The notes beneath the pieces were generated by a model. That model was not told the DNA's origin. It searched no databases and saw nothing but the letters and a program-made list of their open reading frames with translations. A stretch of 28,939 bases of DNA from Nemertoderma westbladi (lineage: Eukaryota > Xenacoelomorpha > Nemertodermatida > Nemertodermatidae). The stretch is taken from NCBI GenBank assembly GCA_032718475.1, contig JAUCBJ010006313.1, positions 1 to 28,939 on the forward strand, read 5' to 3'. The translations under genes and the position numbers were made by a program. Position 1 is the first letter of the stretch. Each line of letters opens with the position of its first letter. Below are positions 9,522 through 19,319 of the stretch, piece by piece.

Positions 9522-9772
9522 TTATAATAGAGATCCAATTAACTTTAATTCATTAGTAGAAATTGAATAAGTTCGACCTGTTCTGGTAATAGGAGGTTGT
9601 ATCTTTAGTAGGATATTGGTGCTTGGAACCCAGCATTTATCTGCCTTGGGAGGCCAGTTTAAATGTGCCCGTGAATAACCTGGTGGGTGGATAAAGCTAA
9701 TCAAATAATCTGAATGTTCATCAGAGCACTCTAACACAAGTCCAATCCACCACACTTCATCGTATCTACAGG
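9522..9772 (-). pseudogene. Terminal-exon-like coding fragment in the foldback core
   Basis: On the minus strand a pyrimidine-rich run rich in TTTTTATG and CCTTTTATG ends in GCAG at about 9773, a good 3' splice site. The frame then reads CRYDEVWWIGLVLE, FIHPPGYSRAHLNWPP, KCWVPSTNILLKI and TGRTYSISTNELKLIG to a stop at 9522-9524. The WWIG...CWVP...NIL...TGR.Y arrangement resembles, as I recall it, a C-terminal Tudor-like domain of transposon-associated proteins in invertebrates; this is recollection, not a search. No upstream exons are seen within the element. It may be a residue of the parent transposon's gene or a captured exon. Confidence 0.5.
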
Positions 9773-9872
9773 CTGCATAAAAACATAAAAGGCATAAAAA
9801 CTACTTATTCTTAATATCTTCCCGGTTTATGTGGCTTCCGGCAAAGGTCAATTAAAAAGCTGTAGGTTTCAT

Positions 9873-10600
9873 GGTTTATTTGGCTTCCGGCAAAAGGTCA
9901 ACCAAAAAGCGAAAATCTGCCTTCCTGTAGAATGTTGACGTAGAAGGCTGATAACCTCAGTTGAACTAAAGCTACAGGGAAATTCGTTCTCCATTCGTTT
10001 TGAGAAGTTATTTACATAATTTTTGAACTCAGCACCACCAAAATAACTGAGAAACATCTAAATGGTCCCATATTTAGCAGTAAATTGTGAAAAGTATCAT
10101 ATTTGTGAATTTAACACATATCGTGATAAGCGAAATGACAAGAAAAATACGATAATTTGAAAATTCGTGTTATTACCCTCATCAAATTTTGCATGGTCAT
10201 AGTACCAAAGTTGTTTATATTCACGCCAAAAATCAAGACCATCAACACTTGCCACATCACCAAATGATGTTTTGAATTTTGTCAGTTATCGAACTATCGA
10301 CGAAAGCAAATTTTTATAATTTTTCTCCCATAGAGTACTTAGACTTCGTTTTAAGTAGCCTTTGGCACTATTTTCGAACTCTGCACCATCGAATTACCCG
10401 AGAAACATCTAATTTGTCCATATTTAGCAGAAAAATTGTGAAAAATATCATATTTTGTGAATTTAACACATATCGCGATAAGCGAAATAACGACAAAGGC
10501 GAAAAATGCGATAATTTGAAAATTCGTGCGATTACCCTCATCAAATATATATAATATTATATATTATATATATTTTCATCTTATTGACGTGGAATGACCC
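9873..10600 (-). repeat. Right arm of the 2.6-kb foldback: about two tandem ~350-bp units
   Basis: This is the inverted counterpart of about 8480-9100. The complementary landmark CATCTAA occurs near 10055 and 10406. The arm is shorter than the left one by one unit. At about 10548-10572 it is interrupted by a pure AT run (TATATAATATTATATATTA) just before the terminal GTGGAATGACCC. Confidence 0.8.
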
Positions 10601-10612
10601 AGTTTTATTAAA

Positions 10613-10690
10613 TATCGTTTATTGTTTTGGTTAGAAAACACTGTCACTATAACCTGTTTCTTTCCAATGATTGGTGTATTTTTTGTATCG
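10613..10690 (+). repeat. Right direct repeat flanking the 2.6-kb foldback element
   Basis: This is a same-orientation copy of 7870-7952, beginning TATCGTTTATTGTTTTGGTT and ending TTGTATCG. It lies 12 bp outside the right inverted end. Confidence 0.85.
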
Positions 10691-11138
10691 ACCATGTAAC
10701 CTGTTTTTCCTCCCTTATTTTTTAACCAAACCCATCCCATCCATTCAATCTAATAAATATATCACGCATTCTTTGTTACTGTGGGAAATGTCCAGGATAA
10801 CGCACATGGGCCGATGCTTCGACAGTCTCTCTAGGTGAGTGCCCTGGATGAGTGTTTAGGTGTGAGTGCCCCTGCCCTGGATGAGTATTTAGGTGTGAGT
10901 GCCTCTGCCCTGGATGAGTGTTCGTAAGTGAGTGTTTCCAGGTTGGGGTGTCCGGGTAAGTGTTCCTAAGTGAGTGCCTTGGGCGAGTGATCCTTCCCTG
11001 CGTGAGTGTTCCTTAAGTGAGTGCCTTGGGCGAGTGCTCCTGCTCTGGGTGAGTGTTCCTATGTGAGTGTTTCCAGGTCGGTGTGTCCGGGTGAGTGTTC
11101 CTTAGTGAGTGCCCTGGGTGAGTGTTCCTAAGTGAGTG

Positions 11139-11750
11139 TTTCCATGTCGGGGTGCCCGGGTGAGTGTTCCTGAGTGAGTGCCCTGCTTGAGTGCTCCTGT
11201 CCTGGTTCCGCGTGAGTGCCCTGTGGGCAAGTGTTTCTGGGTGAGTGCTCTGTGGGCGAGTGTTTCTGGGTGAGTGTCGTGTGGGCGAGTGTTTCTGGGA
11301 GAGTACCATGTTGGCGAGTGTTTCTGAGTGAGTGCCCTGTGGTCGAGTGTTTCTGGGTGAGTGCCCTGTGGGCGAGTGTTTCTGGGTGAATGCCCTGTGC
11401 GTGAGTATTTAGGTGTGAGTGCCTCTGCCCTGGGTGAGTGTTCCTATGTGAGTGTTTCCAGGTCGGGGTGTCCGGGTGAGTGTTCCTGAGTGAGTGCCCT
11501 GGGTGAGTGTTCTTAAGTGAGTGCCTTGGGCGAGTGCTCCTGCCCTGGGTGAGTGTTCCTAAGTGGGTGTTTCCATGTCGGGGTGTCCGGGTGAGTGTTC
11601 CTGAGTAAGTGCCCTGGTTGAGTGCTCCTGCCCTGGTTCCGCGTGAGTGCCCTGTGGGCAAGTGTTTCTGGGTGAGTGCTCTGTGGGCGAGTGTTTCTGG
11701 GTGAGTGTCCTGTGGGGGAGTGTTTCTGGGTGAGTACCATGTTGGCGAGT
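11139..11750 (+). repeat. Edge sub-repeat with ~430-bp period in the minisatellite
   Basis: The stretch from 11139 (GTTTCCATGTCGGGGTG, then CTGGTTCCGCGTGAGTG and TACCATGTTGGCGAGTG) recurs from 11569, a step of 430 bp. The block from 10830 to about 11560 uses diverged units such as GTTCCTAAGTGAGTG and CCTGCCCTGGATGAGTG that are absent from the core. Confidence 0.75.
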
Positions 11751-11880
11751 GTTTCTGGGTGAGTGACCTGTGGGCGAGTGTTTCTGGGCGAGTGTTTCTG
11801 GGTGAATGCCCTGTGGGTGAGCGTTTATGGGTGAGTGCCCTGTGGGCGAGTGTTTCTGGGTGAGTGCCATGTAGGTGAGT

Positions 11881-14800
11881 GTCCTAGGTGAGTGTTTCTG
11901 GGTGAATGTCCTGTGGGCGAGTGTTTCTGGGTGATTGCCCAGTGGGCAAGTGTTTCTGGGTGAGTGTCCTGTGGGCGAGTGTTTCTGCGTGAGTGCCCTG
12001 TGGGCGAGTGTTTCTGGGTGAGTGCCCTGTGGGCGAGTGTTTCTGGGTGAGCGCCCTGTGGGCGAGTGTTTCTGGGTGAATGCCCTGTGGGTGAGTGTTT
12101 ATTGGTTAGTGCCCTGTGGGCGAGTGTTTCTAGGTGAGCGCCCTGTGGGCGAGTGTTTCTGGGTGAATGCCCTGTGGGTGAGTGTTTATGGGCGAGTGTT
12201 TCTGGGTGAGTGCCATGTAGGTGAGTGCCCTATTGGCGAGTGTCTTGGGTGAGTGCCCTATGGGCGAGTGTCTTGGTTGAGTGCCCTATGGGCGAGTGTT
12301 TCTGGGTGAGTGCCCAGTGGGCGATAGTTTCTGGGTGAGTGCCCTGTGGGCGAGTGTTTCTGTGTGAGTACCCTGTGGGCGAGTGTTTCTGGGTGAGTAC
12401 CCTGTGGGCGAGTATTTCTTGGTGAGTGCCCTGTGGGTGAGTGTTTCTGGGTGAGTGCCCTGTGGGCGAGTGTTTCTGGGTGAGTGTCGTGTGGGCGAGT
12501 GTTTCTGGGTGAGTGCCCAGTGGGCGATAGTTTCTGGGTGAGTGCCCTGTGGGCGAGTGTTTCTGTGTGAGTACCCTGTGGGCGAGTGTTTCTGGGTGAG
12601 TACCCTGTGGGCGAGTATTTCTTGGTGAGTGCCCTGTGGGTGAGTGTTTCTGGGTGAGTGCCCTGTGGGCGAGTGTTTCTGGGTGAGTGTCGTGTGGGCG
12701 AGTGTTTCTAGGTGAGTGCCCTATGGGCAAGTGTTTCTGGGTGAGTGCCAAGTGGGCGGGTGTTTCTGGGTCAGTGTCCTGTGGGCGAGTGTTTCTGCGT
12801 GAGTGCCCTGTGGGGAAGTGTTTCTGGGTGAGTGCCCTGTCGGCGAATGTTTCTGGGTGAGTGCCCTGTTGGCGAGTGTTTATGGGTGAGTGCCCTGTGG
12901 GCGAGTGTTTCTGGGTGAGTGCCATGTAGGTGAGTGTCCTAGGTGAGTGTTTCTGGGTGAATGTCCTGTGGGCGAGTGTTTCTGGGTGATTGCCCAGTGG
13001 GCAAGTGTTTCTGGGTGAGTGTCCTGTGGGCGAGTGTTTTTGCGTGAGTGCCCTGTGGGCGAGTGTTTCTGGGTGAGTGCCCTGTGGGCGAGTGTTTCTG
13101 GGTGAGCGCCCTGTGGGCGAGTGTTTCTGGGTGAATGCCCTGTGGGTGAGTGTTTATTGGTGAGTGCCCTGTGGGCGAGTGTTTCTGGGTGAGCGCCCTG
13201 TGGGCGAGTGTTTCTGGGTGAATGCCCTGTGGGTGAGTGTTTATGGGCGAGTGTTTCTGGGTGAGTGCCATGTAGGTGAGTGCCCTATTGGCGAGTGTCT
13301 TGGGTGAGTGCCCTATGGGCGAGTGTCTTGGTTGAGTGCCCTATGGGCGAGTGTTTCTGGGTGAGTGCCCAGTGGGCGATAGTTTCTGGGTGAGTGCCCT
13401 GTGGGCGAGTGTTTCTGTGTGAGTACCCTGTGGGCGAGTGTTTCTGGGTGAGTACCCTGTGGGCGAGTATTTCTTGGTGAGTGCCCTGTGGGTGAGTGTT
13501 TCTGGGTGAGTGCCCTGTGGGCGAGTGTTTCTGGGTGAGTCTCGTGTGGGCGAGTCTTTCTAGGTGAGTGCCCTATGGGCGAGTGTTTCTGGGTGAATGC
13601 CCTGTGGGTGAGTGTTTATGGGTGAGTGCCCTGTGGGCGAGTGTTTCTGGGTGAGTGCCATGTAGGTGAGTGTCCTGGGTGAGTGCCCTGTGGGCGAGTG
13701 TCTTGGGTGAGTGCCCTGTGGGCGAGTGTTTCTGGGAGAGTGCCCAGAGGGCGAGTGTTTCTGGGTGAGTGCCCTGTGGGCGAGTGTTTCTGGGTGAGTA
13801 CCCTGTGGGCGAGTGTTTCTGGGTGAGTGCCATGTAGGTGAGTGTCCTGGTTGAGTGCCCTGTGGGCGAGTGTCTTGGGTGAGTGCCCTGTGGGCGAGTG
13901 TTTCTGGGTGAGTGCCCAGTGGGGGAATGTTTCTGGGTGAGTGTCTTGTGGGCGAGTATTTCTGGGAGAATGCCCTGTGGGTGAGAGTTTATGGGTGAGT
14001 GCCCTTTGGGCGAGTGCCATGTGTGCGATTGTTTCTGCGTGAGTGCCCTGTGGGCAAGTGTTTCTGGGTGAGTGCCCTTTAGGCGTTTGTTTTTGCGTGA
14101 ATGCCCTGTGGGCAAGTGTTTCTGGGTGAGTGCCAAGTGGGCGGGTGTTTCTGGGTCAGTGTCCTGTGGGCGAGTGTTTCTGCGTGAGTGCCCTGTGGGG
14201 AAGTGTTTCTGGGTGAGTGCCCTGTCGGCGAATGTTTCTGGGTGAGTGCCCTGTTGGCGAGTGTTTATGGGTGAGTGCCCTGTGGGCGAGTGTTTCTGGG
14301 TGAGTGCCATGTAGGTGAGTGTCCTAGGTGAGTGTTTCTGGGTGAATGTCCTGTGGGCGAGTGTTTCTGGGTGATTGCCCAGTGGGAAAGTGTTTCTGGG
14401 TGAGTGTCCTGTGGGCGAGTGTTTCTGCGTGAGTGCCCTGTGGGCGAGTGTTTCTGGGTGAGTGCCCTGTGGGCGAGTGTTTCTGGGTGAGCGCCCTGTG
14501 GGCGAGTGTTTCTGGGTGAATGCCCTGTGGGTGAGTGTTTATTGGTGAGTGCCCTGTGGGCGAGTGTTTCTGGGTGAGCGCCCTATGGGCGAGTGTTTCT
14601 GGGTGAATGCCCTGTGGGTGAGTGTTTATGGGCGAGTGTTTCTGGGTGAGTGCCATGTAGGTGAGTGCCCTATTGGCGAGTGTCTTGGGTGAGTGCCCTA
14701 TGGGCGAGTGTCTTGGTTGAGTGCCCTATGGGCGAGTGTTTCTGGGTGAGTGCCCAGTGGGCGATAGTTTCTGGGTGAGTGCCCTGTGGGTGAGTGTTTC

Positions 14801-17800
14801 TGTGTGAGTACCCTGTGGGCGAGTGTTTCTGGGTGAGTACCCTGTGGGCGAGTATTTCTTGGTGAGTGCCCTGTGGGTGAGTGTTTCTGGGTGAGTGCCC
14901 TGTGGGCGAGTGTTTCTGGGTGAGTGTCGTGTGGGCGAGTGTTTCTAGGTGAGTGCCCTATGGGCGAGTGTTTCTGGGTGAATGCCCTGTGGGTGAGTGT
15001 TTATGAGTGAGTGCCCTGTGGGCGAGTGTTTCTGGGTGAGTGCCATGTAGGTGAGTGTCCTGGGTGAGTGCCCTGTGGGCGAGTGTCTTGGGTGAGTGCC
15101 CTGTGGGCGAGTGTTTCTGGGTGAGTGCCCAGAGGGCGAGTGTTTCTGGGTGAGTGCCCTGTGGGCGAGTGTTTCTGGGTGAGTACCCTGTGGGCGAGTG
15201 TTTCTGGGTGAGTGCCATGTAGGTGAGTGTCCTGGTTGAGTGCCCTGTGGGCGAGTGTCTTGGGTGAGTGCCCTGTGGGCGAGTGTTTCTGGGTGAGTGC
15301 CCAGTGGGGGAATGTTTCTGGGTGAGTGTCCTGTGGGCGAGTATTTCTGGGAGAATGCCCTGTGGGTGAGAGTTTATGGGTGAGTGCCCTTTGGGCGAGT
15401 GCCATGTGGGCGATTGTTTCTGCGTGAGTGCCCTGCGGGCAAGTGTTTCTGGGTGAGTGCCCTTTAGGCGTTTGTTTCTGCGTGAATGCCCTGTGGGCAA
15501 GTGTTTCTGGGTGGAGTGCCAAGTGGGCGGGTGTTTCTGGGTCAGTGTCCTGTGGGCGAGTGTTTCTGCGTGAGTGCCCTGTGGGGAAGTGTTTCTGGGT
15601 GAGTGCCCTGTCGGCGAATGTTTCTGGGTGAGTGCCCTGTTGGCGAGTGTTTATGGGTGAGTGCCCTGTGGGCGAGTGTTTCTGGGTGAGTGTCATGTAG
15701 GTGAGTGTCCTAGGTGAGTGTTTCTGGGTGAATGTCCTGTGGGCGAGTGTTTCTGGGTGATTGCCCAGTGGGCAAGTGTTTCTGGGTGAGTGTCCTGTGG
15801 GCGAGTGTTTCTGCGTGAGTGCCCTGTGGGCGAGTGTTTCTGGGTGAGTGCCCTGTGGGCGAGTGTTTCTGGGTGAGCGCCCTGTGGGCGAGTGTTTCTG
15901 GGTGAATGCCCTGTGGGTGAGTGTTTATTGGTGAGTGCCCTGTGGGCGAGTGTTTCTGGGTGAGCGCCCTGTGGGCGAGTGTTTCTGGGTGAATGCCCTG
16001 TGGGTGAGTGTTTATGGGCGAGTGTTTCTGGGTGAGTGCCATGTAGGTGAGTGCCCTATTGGCGAGTGTCTTGGGTGAGTGCCCTATGGGCGAGTGTCTT
16101 GGTTGAGTGCCCTATGGGCGAGTGTTTCTGGGTGAGTGCCCAGTGGGCGATAGTTTCTGGGTGAGTGCCCTGTGGGCGAGTGTTTCTGTGTGAGTACCCT
16201 GTGGGCGAGTGTTTCTGGGTGAGTACCCTGTGGGCGAGTATTTCTTGGTGAGTGCCCTGTGGGTGAGTGTTTCTGGGTGAGTGCCCTGTGGGCGAGTGTT
16301 TCTGGGTGAGTGTCGTGTGGGCGAGTGTTTCTAGGTGAGTGCCCTATGGGCGAGTGTTTCTGGGTGAATGCCCTGTAGGTGAGTGTTTATGGGTGAGTGC
16401 CCTGTGGGCGAGTGTTTCTGGGTGAGTGCCATGTAGGTGAGTGTCCTGGGTGAGTGCCCTGTGGGCGAGTGTCTTGGGTGAGTGCCCTGTGGGCGAGTGT
16501 TTCTGGGTGAGTGCCCAGAGGGCGAGTGTTTCTGGGTGAGTGCCCTGTGGGCGAGTGTTTCTGGGTGAGTACCCTGTGGGCGAGTGTTTCTGGGTGAGTG
16601 CCATGTAGGTGAGTGTCCTGGTTGAGTGCCCTGTGGGCGAGTGTCTTGGGTGAGTGCCCTGTGGGCGAGTGTTTCTGGGTGAGTGCCCAGTGGGGGAATG
16701 TTTCTGGGTGAGTGTCCTGTGGGCGAGTATTTCTGGGAGAATGCCCTGTGGGTGAGAGTTTATGGGTGAGTGCCCTTTGGGCGAGTGCCATGTGGGCGAT
16801 TGTTTCTGCGTGAGTGCCCTGCGGGCAAGTGTTTCTGGGTGAGTGCCCTTTAGGCGTTTGTTTCTGCGTGAATGCCCTGTGGGCAAGTGTTTCTGGGTGG
16901 AGTGCCAAGTGGGCGGGTGTTTCTGGGTCAGTGTCCTGTGGGCGAGTGTTTCTGCGTGAGTGCCCTGTGGGGAAGTGTTTCTGGGTGAGTGCCCTGTCGG
17001 CGAATGTTTCTGGGTGAGTGCCCTGTTGGCGAGTGTTTATGGGTGAGTGCCCTGTGGGCGAGTGTTTCTGGGTGAGTGTCATGTAGGTGAGTGTCCTAGG
17101 TGAGTGTTTCTGGGTGAATGTCCTGTGGGCGAGTGTTTCTGGGTGATTGCCCAGTGGGCAAGTGTTTCTGGGTGAGTGTCCTGTGGGCGAGTGTTTCTGC
17201 GTGAGTGCCCTGTGGGCGAGTGTTTCTGGGTGAGTGCCCTGTGGGCGAGTGTTTCTGGGTGAGCGCCCTGTGGGCGAGTGTTTCTGGGTGAATGCCCTGT
17301 GGGTGAGTGTTTATTGGTGAGTGCCCTGTGGGCGAGTGTTTCTGGGTGAGCGCCCTGTGGGCGAGTGTTTCTGGGTGAATGCCCTGTGGGTGAGTGTTTA
17401 TGGGCGAGTGTTTCTGGGTGAGTGCCATGTAGGTGAGTGCCCTATTGGCGAGTGTCTTGGGTGAGTGCCCTATGGGCGAGTGTCTTGGTTGAGTGCCCTA
17501 TGGGCGAGTGTTTCTGGGTGAGTGCCCAGTGGGCGATAGTTTCTGGGTGAGTGCCCTGTGGGCGAGTGTTTCTGTGTGAGTACCCTGTGGGCGAGTGTTT
17601 CTGGGTGAGTACCCTGTGGGCGAGTATTTCTTGGTGAGTGCCCTGTGGGTGAGTGTTTCTGGGTGAGTGCCCTGTGGGCGAGTGTTTCTGGGTGAGTGTC
17701 GTGTGGGCGAGTGTTTCTAGGTGAGTGCCCTATGGGCGAGTGTTTCTGGGTGAATGCCCTGTAGGTGAGTGTTTATGGGTGAGTGCCCTGTGGGCGAGTG

Positions 17801-18430
17801 TTTCTGGGTGAGTGCCATGTAGGTGAGTGTCCTGGGTGAGTGCCCTGTGGGCGAGTGTCTTGGGTGAGTGCCCTGTGGGCGAGTGTTTCTGGGTGAGTGC
17901 CCAGAGGGCGAGTGTTTCTGGGTGAGTGCCCTGTGGGCGAGTGTTTCTGGGTGAGTACCCTGTGGGCGTGTGTTTCTGGGTGAGTGCCATGTAGGTGAGT
18001 GTCCTGGTTGAGTGCCCTGTGGGCGAGTGTCTTGGGTGAGTGCCCTGTGGGCGAGTGTTTCTGGGTGAGTGCCCAGTGGGGAATGTTTCTGGGTGAGTGT
18101 CCTGTGGGCGAGTATTTCTGGGAGAATGCCCTGTGGGTGAGAGTTTATGGGTGAGTGCCCTTTGGGCGAGTGCCATGTGGGCGATTGTTTCTGCGTGAGT
18201 GCCCTGTGGGCAAGTGTTTCTGGGTGAGTGCCCTTTAGGCGTTTGTTTCTGCGTGAATGCCCTGTGGGCAAGTGTTTCTGGGTGAGTGCCAAGTGGGCGG
18301 GTGTTTCTGGGTCAGTGTCCTGTGGGCGAGTGTTTCTGCGTGAGTGCCCTGTGGGGAAGTGTTTCTGGGTGAGTGCCCTGTCGGCGAATGTTTCTGGGTG
18401 AGTGCCCTGTTGGCGAGTGTTTCTGGGTGA
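11881..18430 (+). repeat. Higher-order repeat core, ~1,386-bp period
   Basis: The rare variant GTCCTAGGTGAGTG occurs at 11881, 12936, 14321, 15707 and 17093. The steps are 1,055, 1,385, 1,386 and 1,386 bp. Between these marks the order of variant units (for example CCCAGTGGGCGATAGTTTC, GCCATGTAGGTGAGTG, TTTAGGCGTTTG) is the same. Copies from 14321 and 15707 are almost identical, the copy from 17093 carries a few private changes, and the first copy is shorter, lacking a block of about 330 bp. The last copy fades near 18430 into diverged units. Confidence 0.9.
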
Positions 18431-18869
18431 GTGCCAAGTGGGCGAGTGTTTCTGGGTGAGTGTCCTGTAGGCGAGTGTTTCTTGGTGAGTGTCCAGTGGG
18501 CGAGTGTTACTGGACGTGAGTTTCTGCGTGAGTGCCCTGTGGGTGAGTGTTTCTGGGTGAGTGGTCTGTGGGCGAGTGTTTCTGGGTGAGTGTTTCTGGG
18601 TGAGTGCCTTGTGGGCGAGTGTTTCTGGATGAGTGCCCTGTGGGCGAGTGTTTCTGGGTGAATGCCCTGTGGGTGAGTGTTTATGGGAGAGTGCCCTGTG
18701 GGCGGGTGTTTCTTGGTGAGTGCCATGTTGGTGAGTGTCCTGGGTGAGTGCCCTGTGGGCGAGTCTCTTGGGTGAGTGCGGGTGAGTGCCCTGTGGGCCA
18801 GTGTTTCTGGGTGAGTGCCAAGGGCGAGTGTTTCTGGGTTAAGTGTCCTTAGGTGGGTGTCTCTGGAAG

Positions 18870-19290
18870 GCAGAAGGACCTTTATGTTTACGATGGTATG
18901 GTAACAAGATGGTTTCTCGTATGGCGTTTATTATTAGTAACAAATAAGGGTAGAGCCCAGAAAGTTAATTAATATTACTACAATAATATTCAGTGAACAA
19001 TAAATGAAACCATACCGATATATATAATACAATCACCTAATGTATTATAGGCAAACCAATAATAATGATAATCAGCTGATCGCCAGCTGTGCATTCTCAT
19101 CTGTTCTGGCTCAGGCCAATTACATGATCGCCATAGTACTCCCTCCCAGCGACGCTTACCGGCCAGAGTTGGAAGGTGATACCAACACGGACCTGTATGC
19201 GGAGAGATACAATTATAGTTTATTTAACAATTTCCTTCACCATTAAGTATGACACACAATATGATATTCTGAATACTATGATATACTGTT
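18870..19290 (-). repeat. Probable 3' LTR of the Ty3/gypsy element
   Basis: This non-coding stretch lies between the integrase end and the minisatellite. On the minus strand it contains a TTACTAATAATAAACGCC polyadenylation-like region near 18930 and ends near the array with CCTTCTGCCTTCCA. A short purine run (AGTTCGAGGGA, about 19298-19308) lies just upstream and could be the polypurine tract. No second LTR is in the window for comparison, so the boundaries are tentative. Confidence 0.45.
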
Positions 19291-19319
19291 CATAGTCCCT
19301 CGAACTTTACCGGGTGGTC

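Larger units (their letters stand above)
9056..9910. repeat. Four copies of a ~45-bp word, two in each orientation, bracketing the core
   Basis: The word contains GACCTTTTGCCGGAAGCCA followed by AATAAACC. It appears forward at 9056-9100 and 9441-9483 and inverted at 9818-9860 and 9873-9910. The inner pair extends into a further inverted match (GAAGATATTCAGAATAAGTA at 9481-9500 against the complementary stretch at 9801-9821), so a smaller hairpin is nested in the larger one. Confidence 0.8.
7988..10600. mobile_element. Large foldback element with internally repeated arms and a coding core
   Basis: The outer ends are inverted copies: GGGTCATTCCAC at 7988-7999 and GTGGAATGACCC at 10589-10600, with AGTT on both sides (7984-7987 and 10601-10604) as a possible 4-bp target duplication. 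The left arm (to about 9100) and right arm (from about 9873) are inverted copies over many hundreds of bases. Each arm contains tandem units of roughly 330-350 bp marked by ATTAGATGTTT and by TATCGCGATA-like words. The left arm has about three units and the right about two. The core (9101-9872) holds coding remains on the minus strand. No complete transposase is seen, so this is a non-autonomous or decayed element of unassigned family. Confidence 0.75.
10830..18865 (+). repeat. Eight-kilobase minisatellite of ~29-bp units
   Basis: The dominant unit is 29 bp: GGGTGAGTGCCCTGT followed by GGGCGAGTGTTTCT. The two halves resemble each other (GTGAGTG and GCGAGTG), so the unit probably began as a duplicated ~14-bp word. 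More than two hundred units occupy the block without a break. Long frames appear on the minus strand (repeating HSPTGHSPRNT, THPETLAHRALTQK) and shorter ones on the plus strand, because the unit lacks stops. Since 29 is not a multiple of three, each frame cycles through all three readings of the unit with a protein period of 29 residues. I treat these frames as non-coding. Confidence 0.95.

Noticed and set aside
11013-18726. Many long minus-strand frames (up to 245 residues) with HSPTGHSPRNT-type repeats, resembling a repetitive secreted protein
   Set aside because: They follow from a stop-free 29-bp unit; the period is not a multiple of three, all frames cycle through the same readings, and the frames break wherever a unit has an indel. 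No signal peptide, splice structure or codon bias supports coding.
10830-18865. CRISPR-like array
   Set aside because: Units are contiguous 29-bp tandem repeats with no unique spacers, and the context is an animal genome.
19040-19246. A 68-residue plus-strand frame as a gene
   Set aside because: It lies in the probable LTR, on the strand opposite to the element, and has no recognisable domain.
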